Below, one piece after another: positions 7,811-15,956 of a DNA stretch of 16,961 nt; position 1 is the stretch's first letter; each line of letters begins with the position of its first letter. Origin of the DNA: JAGPCH01 sp039810605 (GTDB lineage Bacteria; Bacteroidota; Ignavibacteria; Tepidaquicellales; Tepidaquicellaceae); NCBI GenBank assembly GCA_039810605.1, contig JBDHXH010000062.1:1-16961 (forward strand). Reading direction: 5' to 3'. The notes under the pieces are model-generated. The model made no database searches. It was not told the origin of the DNA and saw only the letters and a program-made list of their open reading frames with translations. Made by a program: the position numbers and the translations under genes.

Positions 7811-7835
7811 AATTAAGAGATATTAAAAAATTTTT

Positions 7836-8780
7836 ATGTCAATACGAATTGAGAATTTAACGAAGTATTACGGACAGCAAGCTGCAGTTAAGGACATTTC
7901 ATTTGAGATCAACACGGGAGAGATTGTCGGATTTCTCGGACCAAACGGCGCGGGAAAAAGCACCACGATGAAAATGATAACTACTTACCTCACACCATCA
8001 TCGGGAAAAATTTTTGTAAACGATTTAGACACCGAAGAAAATTCACTCGACGTCAGAAAAAAAATCGGTTATCTGCCCGAGCAAAATCCCTTGTATCAGG
8101 ACATGAATGTTCTTGATTACCTTAAATTTGCGGCAGAGCTTGAATCAGTTCCCAAAGAAAACATGTCAAAATCAATCAAGAAGATGGTTGATGTTTGCGG
8201 GCTCGGGGAAGTTCAGCACAAGGATATCGGCGAACTTTCAAAAGGATTCAGACAAAGAGTAGGACTTGCGCAGGCAATGATTCATAACCCTGAAGTTCTG
8301 ATACTCGACGAACCCACATCCGGCCTTGATCCTAATCAGATTATTGAAATTAGAAAACTGATAAAGCAACTTGGCAAGGAGAAAACTCTTGTACTTTCAA
8401 CTCACATCCTTCAGGAAGTTGAAGCTACTTGTGACCGAGTTCTTATTATCAATAAAGGACAGATTGTGGCTGACGGTTCCCCCGACACGCTTCAGAGCAA
8501 ATTTGAAGGAAAGGCAAACATAAATCTTATTCTGAAAAAAGATTCCGTTGATAAGGAACTGGTAATCAGGTCTATATCATCTGTCAGGAATGTTGACAAA
8601 GCGAGAGTTACAAAGGAGGATGAAAAATCTCTTAGCATAAACATTTCCGCCGTCAAGGGGCATGACATTCGTGAAGACCTGTTCCGGAAGATTGTTTCCA
8701 TGAACATGGTCATACTCGGACTTCATCAGGAAGAAACATCACTTGAGGATATCTTCAGACAATTAACTACCAAAAATTAG
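7836..8780 (+). CDS. ABC transporter ATP-binding protein, GldA-like
   Basis: A 314-residue cytoplasmic ATPase that would drive the permease encoded next. Walker A is GPNGAGKST (about 34-42). The Q-loop lies in IGYLPEQNPLY. The signature is LSKGFRQR instead of LSGGQ, normal for the GldA/CcmA-like subfamily. Walker B is VLILDEPTSGLDP and the H-loop is STHILQEV. The C-terminal extra domain (about 225-314) is usual for this group and ends SLEDIFRQLT, the typical close of such ATPases. It is first in a four-gene run with gaps of 16, 49 and 17 bp. The arrangement ATPase - permease - GldG-like - DUF4340 is widespread and not restricted to gliding bacteria, so gldA is not assigned as a firm symbol. 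Confidence 0.92.
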   Translation: MSIRIENLTKYYGQQAAVKDISFEINTGEIVGFLGPNGAGKSTTMKMITTYLTPSSGKIFVNDLDTEENSLDVRKKIGYLPEQNPLYQDMNVLDYLKFAAELESVPKENMSKSIKKMVDVCGLGEVQHKDIGELSKGFRQRVGLAQAMIHNPEVLILDEPTSGLDPNQIIEIRKLIKQLGKEKTLVLSTHILQEVEATCDRVLIINKGQIVADGSPDTLQSKFEGKANINLILKKDSVDKELVIRSISSVRNVDKARVTKEDEKSLSINISAVKGHDIREDLFRKIVSMNMVILGLHQEETSLEDIFRQLTTKN

Positions 8781-8796
8781 CGCATTAATCTCACAG

Positions 8797-9507
8797 ATGA
8801 AAAATATATTAACAATATACCGAAAAGAATTAAGATCATATTTTAATTCACCGGTAGCATACATAGTAATCGTAGTTTTTCTAATTATCACAGGATGGTT
8901 TTTCACCAGCAATTTATTTATCGGGGGCACGATTACGATGAGGAATGTTTTTGACATAATACCGTTCATTTTTTTGTTTTTCATTCCCGCAATTTCAATG
9001 AGATCATTTTCAGAGGAGAAGAAAACAGGAACGATAGAACTTCTTCTTACCAAGCCTATAACAGACGGGGATATTGTTGTTGGAAAATTCCTTGCGGCAC
9101 TTACGCTTACTTCAATTGCTCTTGCCTTTACGTTTATCTATGTCATAAGTCTCACCTTTTTAGGGAAGGTTGATACAGGTTCGATAATCGGAGCATATAT
9201 CGGACTCATCCTTATGAGCGGTGTTTACATCGGCATTGGGATATTTGCTTCTTCATTAACAGAGAACCAGGTCGTTGCATTTATCATCAGCTTCCTGATT
9301 GTGTTTGGATTGTTCCTCCTTAATAAAATTCTGATTTTTCTTCCGACAGCACTTGCATCTGTACTTGAATACATAAGTATAGATTACCATTTCAACAATA
9401 TAGCAAGAGGCGTGATAGATTCCCGCGACATTATCTATTACCTTAGCGGAATAATCATTTTCTTGTTGCTCACTAAAACGTCGTTAGAAAGCAGAAGATG
9501 GTCCTAA
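8797..9507 (+). CDS. ABC-2 type permease, GldF-like
   Basis: A 236-residue integral membrane protein forming the channel of the transporter. After an N-terminal amphipathic stretch (IYRKELRSYFNSP, the usual coupling element of ABC-2 permeases), about six hydrophobic segments follow: roughly 20-38, 53-68, 104-124, 136-158, 163-185 and 213-228. The loop after the second segment contains MRSFSEEKKTGTIELLLTKP, the hallmark of GldF/ABC-2 permeases, with the E-E-K-K-T-G-T core intact. The substrate is not predictable. It lies 16 bp after the ATPase gene and 49 bp before the GldG-like gene. Confidence 0.9.
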   Translation: MKNILTIYRKELRSYFNSPVAYIVIVVFLIITGWFFTSNLFIGGTITMRNVFDIIPFIFLFFIPAISMRSFSEEKKTGTIELLLTKPITDGDIVVGKFLAALTLTSIALAFTFIYVISLTFLGKVDTGSIIGAYIGLILMSGVYIGIGIFASSLTENQVVAFIISFLIVFGLFLLNKILIFLPTALASVLEYISIDYHFNNIARGVIDSRDIIYYLSGIIIFLLLTKTSLESRRWS

Positions 9508-9556
9508 TATTCCTGCCAATCAATGAAAACCAAAAGTTAAGAAAAAATTCTAATCA

Positions 9557-11164
9557 ATGAATAAGAGAGATATAATAATAAAAGTCGGAATCATAATTGG
9601 AATCATTATTGCCGTAAACTTGATTTCGAAGAGAGTCTTCACAAGGGTAGATATTACTAAGAACAAGAGCTATACATTATCTCCCGTCAGCAAGGACATC
9701 ATATCAAATCTGGATGATAAGCTGCTGGTAAAGGCATACTTTACAAACAATCTTCCATCTCCTTACAATAATCTTAGGAGACAAGTTCAGGACATACTTG
9801 ATGATTACAGATCTTACTCAAAGGGAAATCTCAATTATGAATTTCTGAATCCTGCCTCGAGTGATGAAGGTGAAGGAAATGAACTGGATAAAGAAGCACA
9901 GAAATATGGCATTCAACCTGTTCAAATCCAGGCAATGGATAACGACAAGCTTGAGGTTAAAAGGGCATACCTCGGACTTGTATTCCTTTATGGAGGAAAA
10001 CAGGAAACGATTCCGGTCATTCAGTCAGCCGATAATCTGGAATATCAGATCACCAGCCTGATAAAGAAGATGACGACAAAGACAAAAAGGAAAGTAGGCT
10101 TCTTGAGCGGACAGGGAGAAGTTGATCTTAGTAAACTTAACCAGATTAATCAGATACTTTCCGATCAATATGATGTGGTTTCTGTTGAACTGAAGACGAC
10201 TGCTGTGATTGATCCGGCAATTGGAACCTTGATAATCATGGCTCCGAAAATTCCTTTTGATGAAAGCGCTAAATTCAAGATAGATCAGTTCATAATGAAC
10301 GGCGGTAATGTAGCATTTCTCATTGACAAGATAGCACCAAATTTCCAACAGCAAATGGTAATGGGAAATGAAGTCAAGACAGGACTTGACGACATGCTCC
10401 TGAATTATGGCATTAGGATTAATACTGACCTAATCAGGGATTTGCAATGCTCGGCTGTTCAAGTACAGTCCCAGATCGGGTTTCCAATTTCGGTTAACTA
10501 TCCTTTCTTTCCGGTCATAACAAATATTGCAAAAGATAATCCTGCTTTCCAAAATATAAAGAGTGTTGTACTTACATTTGTGAGCTCACTTGATTCTCAA
10601 GCTGCTGTGAGTCGCGGAATAAAAGTTGATCCAATGCTCATAACATCCGACCATTCGGGAGAAGTAAAAGATTTCTTTTTTTTGAATCTTGAACAATTTC
10701 AGAGCATGACAAAGAAATCAGCCGACACATTATTCAATCAGAAAGGGTTCACTGTCGGCGCAACATACACCGGAAAGTTCAAGAGTTTTTATGAAGGTAA
10801 AGAAATGCCCACCGATACTGCGCAGGGCTGGGTTCAATTCAACGGACAGCGGCTGAATGAAGGCACACGCGAGAATAAGCTGGTTGCAATTGGTGACGGT
10901 GATTTTGCCAACGAAGAAAACAAACCACCGAGAGAGAATCTTACATTCTTTGTGAACCTCGTTGATTATCTTATGGATGATGTAGGGCTTGCTGTCATCC
11001 GTACGAAGGTATCATCGGAAGCTCCAATCGAAGAGACATCCGACGCTACAAAAAAATTCATAAAATATTTTAATCTGATTTTCCCGTCGGCGCTTGTGCT
11101 GCTGATAGGACTATACAAATGGAACCAGAAGAAGCAAAGAAAAAAAGATCTGCAAATAAAGTAA
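9557..11164 (+). CDS. GldG-family ABC transporter auxiliary protein
   Basis: A 535-residue membrane-anchored protein. An N-terminal helix (about 9-22, VGIIIGIIIAVNLI) and a C-terminal helix (about 507-521, FPSALVLLIGLYKW) flank a large extracytoplasmic domain. Right after the first helix comes the family motif RVDITKNKSYTLSPVSKDII, in which the D-x-T-x-x-K-x-Y-T-L-S pattern is typical of GldG and related proteins. The body includes KRKVGFLSGQGE and a segment that sets apart a molecule in an extracytoplasmic Rossmann-like fold (LIIMAPKIPFDESAKFKIDQF). The C-terminal tail is very basic (KWNQKKQRKKDLQIK), consistent with the cytoplasmic side. Gliding-associated GldG works with GldA and GldF, but most homologues are in non-gliding organisms and their cargo is unknown. 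Confidence 0.88.
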   Translation: MNKRDIIIKVGIIIGIIIAVNLISKRVFTRVDITKNKSYTLSPVSKDIISNLDDKLLVKAYFTNNLPSPYNNLRRQVQDILDDYRSYSKGNLNYEFLNPASSDEGEGNELDKEAQKYGIQPVQIQAMDNDKLEVKRAYLGLVFLYGGKQETIPVIQSADNLEYQITSLIKKMTTKTKRKVGFLSGQGEVDLSKLNQINQILSDQYDVVSVELKTTAVIDPAIGTLIIMAPKIPFDESAKFKIDQFIMNGGNVAFLIDKIAPNFQQQMVMGNEVKTGLDDMLLNYGIRINTDLIRDLQCSAVQVQSQIGFPISVNYPFFPVITNIAKDNPAFQNIKSVVLTFVSSLDSQAAVSRGIKVDPMLITSDHSGEVKDFFFLNLEQFQSMTKKSADTLFNQKGFTVGATYTGKFKSFYEGKEMPTDTAQGWVQFNGQRLNEGTRENKLVAIGDGDFANEENKPPRENLTFFVNLVDYLMDDVGLAVIRTKVSSEAPIEETSDATKKFIKYFNLIFPSALVLLIGLYKWNQKKQRKKDLQIK

Positions 11165-11181
11165 AGTATCATTAATCTGAA

Positions 11182-12081
11182 ATGAAAAGCAAAACATACA
11201 TATACCTGGGAATACTTGTCGTACTTTTGGTTGCGGCATATTTTCTGACAACTGACAGGGGTGAAAAAACGACCAGTTATAAATTGTCCGAAAAAAAATT
11301 ATACGACCTTGATTCAGCCAAAGTTGATAAGATTGAAATAAAGTCCGCTCTTGGAGATCTCGTGCTTTCAAAAGCCACCGGCGAATGGAGAATTGAATCT
11401 CCATATCAATACAGAACTGTAAGTACATATCCAGAAAGCATAATATCTAATCTAAAAAATCTGAAACTTGAGAGTATCGTCTCAACGAATCCGGAGAAGA
11501 AAGATACTTACGGATTCAAAGACTCCGAGCAGGCTGAAGTAACTGTATTTGAATCCGGCGCTCCGAAAGGAACATTTCTGCTCGGAAGCTCTGCTGCAGG
11601 GACTTCTTCTTATATTAAAAAGATTGATTCCGATAATATTTATATAGCAGATAACCTTGACAGGAATAATTTCATGAAGCCTACCATAAATGACTGGCGT
11701 GATAAAAACATTGTATCCATTCCGAAGCCAAGCGTAAATTCAATTGAGTATATATCCGCAGCGGAAACATTTACTATTAAGAGAGATTCGTCGGGCAAAT
11801 ATTTCATTGGATCTGATTCTGCAGGAAAAGCAGTTGACGGAATTCTGAATCTTCTTAACAAATTCGATACCAACGGTTTCAAAGATACAACCTTGTCAGA
11901 CCAGACTGTTTTTGATGAGACGATAGTTGTGGATTGGGGACAGAAGACTGAAATGAAGTTTCTCAAACTTGACATAAGTCCACCGAAATATCTTTTGCAG
12001 GTCAGCGGGGACAAGCAGATTTATGAACTTGACGAAGGCTACGCCAAGAATTTACTGAAGACCAGAAAAGATTTCATGTGA
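11182..12081 (+). CDS. DUF4340 domain-containing membrane-anchored protein
   Basis: A 299-residue protein with a single N-terminal membrane helix (about 5-23, TYIYLGILVVLLVAAYFLT) and an extracytoplasmic body made of repeated beta-rich units. Each unit has the pattern of a strand describing an energy-like or ligand-like term (VDKIEIKSALGDLVLSK...GEWRIESPYQY; NSIEYISAAETFTIKRDSSGKYFIG), typical of DUF4340. This family is regularly the last gene after GldG-type proteins, as here, only 17 bp downstream, and is presumed part of the same envelope complex. Its molecular role is not established. A weak terminator-like hairpin follows at 12086-12115, which would close the operon. Confidence 0.85.
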   Translation: MKSKTYIYLGILVVLLVAAYFLTTDRGEKTTSYKLSEKKLYDLDSAKVDKIEIKSALGDLVLSKATGEWRIESPYQYRTVSTYPESIISNLKNLKLESIVSTNPEKKDTYGFKDSEQAEVTVFESGAPKGTFLLGSSAAGTSSYIKKIDSDNIYIADNLDRNNFMKPTINDWRDKNIVSIPKPSVNSIEYISAAETFTIKRDSSGKYFIGSDSAGKAVDGILNLLNKFDTNGFKDTTLSDQTVFDETIVVDWGQKTEMKFLKLDISPPKYLLQVSGDKQIYELDEGYAKNLLKTRKDFM

Positions 12082-12085
12082 AATT

Positions 12086-12115
12086 AGCAGCGAAGTTTTA
12101 TGGCTGGCTTTTTTT
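12086..12115 (+). terminator. Weak intrinsic terminator after the ABC operon
   Basis: AGCAGC (12086-12091) can pair with GCT-G-GCT (12103-12109) leaving one bulged G, with an 11-nt loop, directly followed by a T-run to 12115. The stem is short, so termination may be partial, but the position 4 bp after the DUF4340 stop fits. Confidence 0.4.
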
Positions 12116-12186
12116 ATGGTATGGATTCCGGGAAATTTTAAATCATCCTGTATTTATTTTTTAATCTTTTACAACTAATTTGTGAC

Positions 12187-12891
12187 ATGCTGAATTTAAT
12201 TGGAATAATTGTTACGAGTTATTTGATCGGATCAATTCCGTCAGCGTTGATTGTCGGAAAGATCTTTAAGAATATTGACATAAGAAAATACGGGAGCGGC
12301 AACCTCGGCTCGACAAATGCGTTTCGCGTATTGGGATTTCCATTGGGAGTTCTTGTTCAGGCGATGGATATTTCAAAAGGATTGGTCGCAGTATTATGTG
12401 TCACAAATTTTTTCTACCACAATCTTCCTTTTACAAACTACACACCTTTAGATGACATTACAATATTGAAAATTATTGCCGGCATAAGTGCCGTGCTTGG
12501 GCATACTTTTTCGGTATTTGTTGGTTTCAAAGGCGGCAAAGGAATTAACACCGCTCTCGGGATGTTGATTTCTCTTGCTCCGGTTGATGTTGGCATCAGC
12601 GTGGGATTCTTTGTATTGACTGTTTTTCTTTCGGGATATATTTCTCTTGGATCAATTGTTGCGTCATTTTTCTTTCCGGTAATAATGTTTATCCGCGAAA
12701 ATATTTTCAAAGTAGAGATCTATGGCTACAAGACCCTGATTTTCTTCAGCATTGGCATTTCATTGTTGTTGATTTATAACCACAGAGCAAATATAAAGAG
12801 GCTGCTTTACGGAAATGAGAACAGATTTGAAAAGTTGTGGCTGATAAGGATCTTCAAGATTAAGGCTCCCTTCGGAAAAGCTGACAGTTAA
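12187..12891 (+). CDS. plsY: Glycerol-3-phosphate acyltransferase PlsY
   Basis: Inner-membrane enzyme that moves the acyl group from acyl-phosphate to the sn-1 position of glycerol-3-phosphate, the first committed step of phospholipid synthesis. The 234 residues are a little longer than the usual 200-220. It is polytopic with several hydrophobic segments, and the three signature loops are present: GSIPSALIVGK (about 15-25), KYGSGNLGSTNAFRVLG (about 34-50, the glycerol-3-phosphate site) and GHTFSVFVGFKGGKG (about 106-121). The C-terminus carries YNHRANIKRLLYGNENRF, also typical. The ATG at 12187 gives the standard N-terminus. The stop codon abuts the gpsA start, so the two are translated from one message: gpsA supplies the substrate used by PlsY. 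Confidence 0.95.
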   Translation: MLNLIGIIVTSYLIGSIPSALIVGKIFKNIDIRKYGSGNLGSTNAFRVLGFPLGVLVQAMDISKGLVAVLCVTNFFYHNLPFTNYTPLDDITILKIIAGISAVLGHTFSVFVGFKGGKGINTALGMLISLAPVDVGISVGFFVLTVFLSGYISLGSIVASFFFPVIMFIRENIFKVEIYGYKTLIFFSIGISLLLIYNHRANIKRLLYGNENRFEKLWLIRIFKIKAPFGKADS

Positions 12892-13890
12892 ATGAAAATC
12901 GCAGTCCTGGGTGCAGGGGGCTGGGGCACCACCCTCGCAGTTTTGCTTCACTCCAACGGAAACGATGTCACTCTTTGGGAATTCAATCCCGAATATGCGA
13001 AGACACTTGCCGAATACAGAGAAAATTTTTATTACCTTCCTAAAGTAAAAATTTCCGGCGATATTAAAATTACAAATGATCTCGATTTTGCAGTCCACGG
13101 AAGAGATCTTATTCTTATCTCTACACCAACTCAATTCATAAGGAACAGTTTTTCTTCTTTAGCAAATTTTGATTTCAGCGACAAAATGGTTTTAACAGTT
13201 TCGAAAGGAATTGAAAACGGAACTTTGTTTTTGGTTTCGGAAATTCTTCTTGACATCTTCAGAAAACTCCCGCGGAAAAATCTTTTGTGCCTTTCTGGAC
13301 CTTCACATGCAGAAGAAGTCTCACGTAAAATACCTACTGCTGTAGTCTGTGCTTCAGCTAATATTGCAAAATCGCGCATAGTCCAGAAGATTTTCTCGAA
13401 CAATTATTTCAGAGTTTATACCAATAGTGATCTTATCGGAACAGAAGTAGGAGGAGCGCTCAAAAATGTTATTGCAATTGCCGCAGGTATTTCCGACGGT
13501 GCAGGATTCGGGGACAACACCAAAGCGGCAATAATGACAAGAGGTATCAATGAAATTATGAGACTTGGACTAAAACTCAAAGCCAGACGGGAAACCTTCT
13601 TTGGACTTTCAGGAATTGGCGATCTTATTGTAACTTGCTCTTCCGAATTTTCAAGAAACAGAAGTGTCGGCATTCAGATTGGAAAAGGACGGAAGCTTAA
13701 TAGCATACTAAAAGATATGAAGATGGTTGCCGAAGGAGTTGCAACTACAAAATCTGCATTTGAATTGTCAAAAAAACTTGGAATTGATACCCCGATTATC
13801 CATCAGGTTCATAACATAATTTTCAAAAACAAGGACCCGCACAAAGCCACTGAACTTCTGATGATGAGAAATCTTAAGGACGAAAAATAA
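12892..13890 (+). CDS. gpsA: NAD(P)-dependent glycerol-3-phosphate dehydrogenase
   Basis: Reduces dihydroxyacetone phosphate to sn-glycerol-3-phosphate for membrane lipid synthesis; soluble cytoplasmic enzyme. The 332 residues match the family. The N-terminal Rossmann fold opens with VLGAGGWGTTLA (Gly7, Gly9, Gly12 in the GxGxxG pattern). LSGPSHAEEV near 141 and VGGALKNV with Lys191, the catalytic lysine, are present. GIGDLIVTCSSEFSRNRSVG contains the Asp and the Asn-Arg substrate-site residues. The C-terminal helical domain ends with VHNIIF and the usual helix. The ATG immediately follows the TAA of plsY (TAAATG), so translational coupling is likely. A strong hairpin follows the stop and is listed separately. 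Confidence 0.96.
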   Translation: MKIAVLGAGGWGTTLAVLLHSNGNDVTLWEFNPEYAKTLAEYRENFYYLPKVKISGDIKITNDLDFAVHGRDLILISTPTQFIRNSFSSLANFDFSDKMVLTVSKGIENGTLFLVSEILLDIFRKLPRKNLLCLSGPSHAEEVSRKIPTAVVCASANIAKSRIVQKIFSNNYFRVYTNSDLIGTEVGGALKNVIAIAAGISDGAGFGDNTKAAIMTRGINEIMRLGLKLKARRETFFGLSGIGDLIVTCSSEFSRNRSVGIQIGKGRKLNSILKDMKMVAEGVATTKSAFELSKKLGIDTPIIHQVHNIIFKNKDPHKATELLMMRNLKDEK

Positions 13891-13891
13891 A

Positions 13892-13918
13892 AGGGCGGAA
13901 TTTCAAAAATCCCGCCCT
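13892..13918 (-). terminator. Hairpin terminator between gpsA and the thioester-protein gene
   Basis: AGGGCGG (13892-13898) pairs with CCGCCCT (13912-13918), extended by a few inner A-T pairs around a mismatch. Read on the minus strand it is followed by TTTTATTTTT, so it is a good intrinsic terminator for the leftward gene at 13945-15336. On the plus strand no T-run follows (CGTGAAACA), so it serves gpsA at most as a 3' stability hairpin. Confidence 0.8.
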
Positions 13919-13944
13919 CGTGAAACAACAATGAATTACTAATC

Positions 13945-15336
13945 TTATTTAATCAGGGACATCTTCATTACTTTTGTCTTACCATTTGAAACTAACTTAT
14001 AGAAATAAATTCCGCTGGTAAGATTTGATCCGTTAAACTCAATTGAATAATATCCCGCACTTCTGTGTTCGTTAACAAGCGTTGCCACTTCCCTTCCTAT
14101 ATAATCGTAAACTTTGAGTGTGACCATTCCATCTTTCGGAATATCGAAACTGATTTTTGTAGCAGGATTAAACGGATTTGGATAATTCTGGTTCAGCGTT
14201 AAATCGCCGGGCATACCAACGGATACTTCAGAAGACAATTCAAAGTATTCAAAGTTACCATTGTAATCAATTTGTTTCAGTCTGTAATTGTATGTTCCGG
14301 TGTTCAGATTCCTGTCTGTATATGAATATGAATGCTGAACATTTGAAGTTCCATTTCCGCTAACACTTCCGATCGTATTCCAGTCTGCAGAGACAGAAGA
14401 TTTTCTTTCAATTGAGAAAGATGAGTTATTTAATTCTGATACTGTTGTCCATGAAAGTGTAACGTTGTTAGAACTTACGTTTGAAACAAATGAAGCCAGC
14501 TCAACTGGAAGAGCACCCCAGTCAGCAATGGCTCTTCTTTCACCAACCGTCGGCATTGCAATTACCAATCTTTGCTTTCCCGGAGGGCATGCAAAAGAAA
14601 TTCCTTGAGGAATAGTAACACTGGCAGTTGCTGTAATAACACCGCTTCCGGTGCCAATTACATATACATCAGGCGAAATTCCTGAAGCATTTGTGCTGAC
14701 AGTATTTGAGCTCAAAGAACCCTGGTCAATTGAAAGCTGAATATTACTTATAGCAACCGGATTTCCATCCTGGTCTTTGGTTTCAATATAGAAGGCATCA
14801 GGATCAATGCTCGGCTGAATTGAAAGAGTTGTAAGAACATTTGTGTTCCCGCCGTTTGCATCGGCATCATTAGCAATTGCTTTTGCTCTGTTTCGAATCG
14901 TGCTTCCCGAAATAGTATTGAGATTCACGCCGTCGGAGAAATGCCAAATTGCAAGTTGTGTTGCTGCTGCTTCATCATCATTGTCGGACAACTTTCCCGG
15001 GGGGTTAGAAACATAAGGATAGTAGTTGTTCAATATGTAAACAATCTTAGAATTGGCAATTGCTGAATCTCTGTGACATGAGTCAGGAAAGCTGATTGTT
15101 CTTGCAATGTCAATGCAATAGAATTTTGTACTGTGACCGTCCACTGTTCCGTTTATCAGTCCAGCGAAAACGTTTCTTGAATTTCCGGTGTAAGGATCGG
15201 TGAATGTTACATTTGTACCTCTTCCGGTACTTGTTACAATCGCTTCACTGAACCCATACTGAAATTGCTGTGAATAGACAATAGTGGATGAAACTATCGC
15301 CACCATCATTGAGAAAAAGAATATTACCTTTTTCAT
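13945..15336 (-). CDS. Secreted thioester-domain protein with T9SS sorting signal
   Basis: A 463-residue secreted protein. The signal peptide is residues 1-22 (KKVIFFFSMMVAIVSSTIVYS). Residues about 25-160 match the Cys-Gln thioester domain of Gram-positive adhesins: FYCID with Cys74, ILNNYYPYVS, and AAATQLAIWHFSDG with Gln127. Cys74 and Gln127 would form an internal thioester able to bond covalently to amines on a partner. Residues about 165-260 form an Ig-like region (DQDGNPVAISNIQLSIDQG); about 278-372 a fibronectin-III-like region after the LPVELASF linker; about 379-463 the type A T9SS sorting domain (LNQNYPNPFNPATKISF, SGIYFYKL, basic end). A strong ribosome binding site (15337-15350) suggests high expression. 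Cys87 and Cys250 are additional. The thioester assignment is by motif; the target is unknown. Confidence 0.9.
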   Translation of the reverse strand: MKKVIFFFSMMVAIVSSTIVYSQQFQYGFSEAIVTSTGRGTNVTFTDPYTGNSRNVFAGLINGTVDGHSTKFYCIDIARTISFPDSCHRDSAIANSKIVYILNNYYPYVSNPPGKLSDNDDEAAATQLAIWHFSDGVNLNTISGSTIRNRAKAIANDADANGGNTNVLTTLSIQPSIDPDAFYIETKDQDGNPVAISNIQLSIDQGSLSSNTVSTNASGISPDVYVIGTGSGVITATASVTIPQGISFACPPGKQRLVIAMPTVGERRAIADWGALPVELASFVSNVSSNNVTLSWTTVSELNNSSFSIERKSSVSADWNTIGSVSGNGTSNVQHSYSYTDRNLNTGTYNYRLKQIDYNGNFEYFELSSEVSVGMPGDLTLNQNYPNPFNPATKISFDIPKDGMVTLKVYDYIGREVATLVNEHRSAGYYSIEFNGSNLTSGIYFYKLVSNGKTKVMKMSLIK

Positions 15337-15350
15337 CTTGTATCTCCTTT
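15337..15350 (-). promoter_or_regulatory. Strong Shine-Dalgarno site of the thioester-protein gene
   Basis: Read on the minus strand this is AAAGGAGATACAAG followed by ATG. The GGAG core sits about 7 nt from the start. Most genes in this window lack such a site, so this gene is probably well translated and its start is well fixed. Confidence 0.7.
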
Positions 15351-15367
15351 CGTTGTTTGTTTTTTTG

Positions 15368-15396
15368 TTTATATAATTAAGAAGAGCTTAATCCAA
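15368..15396 (-). promoter_or_regulatory. Candidate promoter of the thioester-protein gene
   Basis: On the minus strand, TTGGAT (15391-15396) and TATAAA (15368-15373) are separated by exactly 17 bp, the sigma-70-like spacing, upstream of the 15336 start. The -7 hexamer does not match the TAnnTTTG form. An inverted pair, CCAAA (15393-15397) and TTTGG (15409-15413), overlaps the -35 and could be an operator. Motif inference only. Confidence 0.4.
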
Positions 15397-15937
15397 AAGC
15401 CGGATACCTTTGGGAAATATCCTGTGATCAAGCTCCTCATATTTTTTTAGTTCATAATTTGAGAATTACCTTAGTATTCATTTCTTGAAATCGTGGGACT
15501 TCATCCGTTATCGCTACACATATACTCTAAATATTCATCTTGAATATAGAAACACGAGATTATGGAAAAAAAACTCCATTCATCACCTGATTGCAAAACT
15601 GAAAATCTGAACAAAGAACATTCCTCTGCACATCTGAACTTAAGAGTGAACAGAATTTTTGAATAGAACAGAAGGTGAAATTTTAGATTCAGAGAAGAAC
15701 TTTCCAAAATCAGAAAGATTCCGTGTGGAAGAAATATCTTTAGAATTGTACTTACAAAAAATACTGCGAAGAAAAAATCCCTTCACAAGCTTCTCCTTTC
15801 TCTCTTACAAAATTTATTTCACCGGATTACTTCAGCCGGTATTACAAGTTCATCAAATAATCTGTGACAAACTTTCTTTGGGTATTACAAAGATAGAATT
15901 ACAGAGTAAAGATGTCAAGTCAGTCAAAGTTGCTGCG

Positions 15938-15956
15938 CCTTGCTTCAAGGTTTTTT
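15938..15956 (+). terminator. Orphan intrinsic terminator
   Basis: CCTTG (15938-15942), loop CTT, CAAGG (15946-15950), then TTTTTT. A compact but perfect intrinsic terminator on the plus strand, although no recognised plus-strand gene lies upstream until gpsA on the far side of a minus-strand gene. It may end a small RNA or an unrecognised transcript from this spacer. Confidence 0.6.

Larger units (their letters stand above)
7451..7835. other. Divergent intergenic region with promoter and CAAAG repeat
   Basis: About 385 bp separate the minus-strand lipoprotein pair from the ABC operon. No convincing gene lies here; a short reading frame entering from 7341 is the antisense shadow of the lipoprotein gene. 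The region must carry promoters for both directions. It contains a run of CAAAG-type words (7624-7676) and a candidate promoter for the ABC operon (7781-7810), both listed separately. The rest is AT-rich with no other recognised structure. Confidence 0.7.

Noticed and set aside
8161..8260. ABC signature LSKGFRQR instead of LSGGQ taken as a defect
   Set aside because: This variant is normal in the GldA/CcmA-like subfamily, and Walker A, Walker B and H-loop are intact.
15531..15547. ATATTCA/TGAATAT palindrome in the spacer
   Set aside because: A 7-bp A-T rich inverted repeat with a 3-nt loop is expected by chance in this composition, and no promoter is near.
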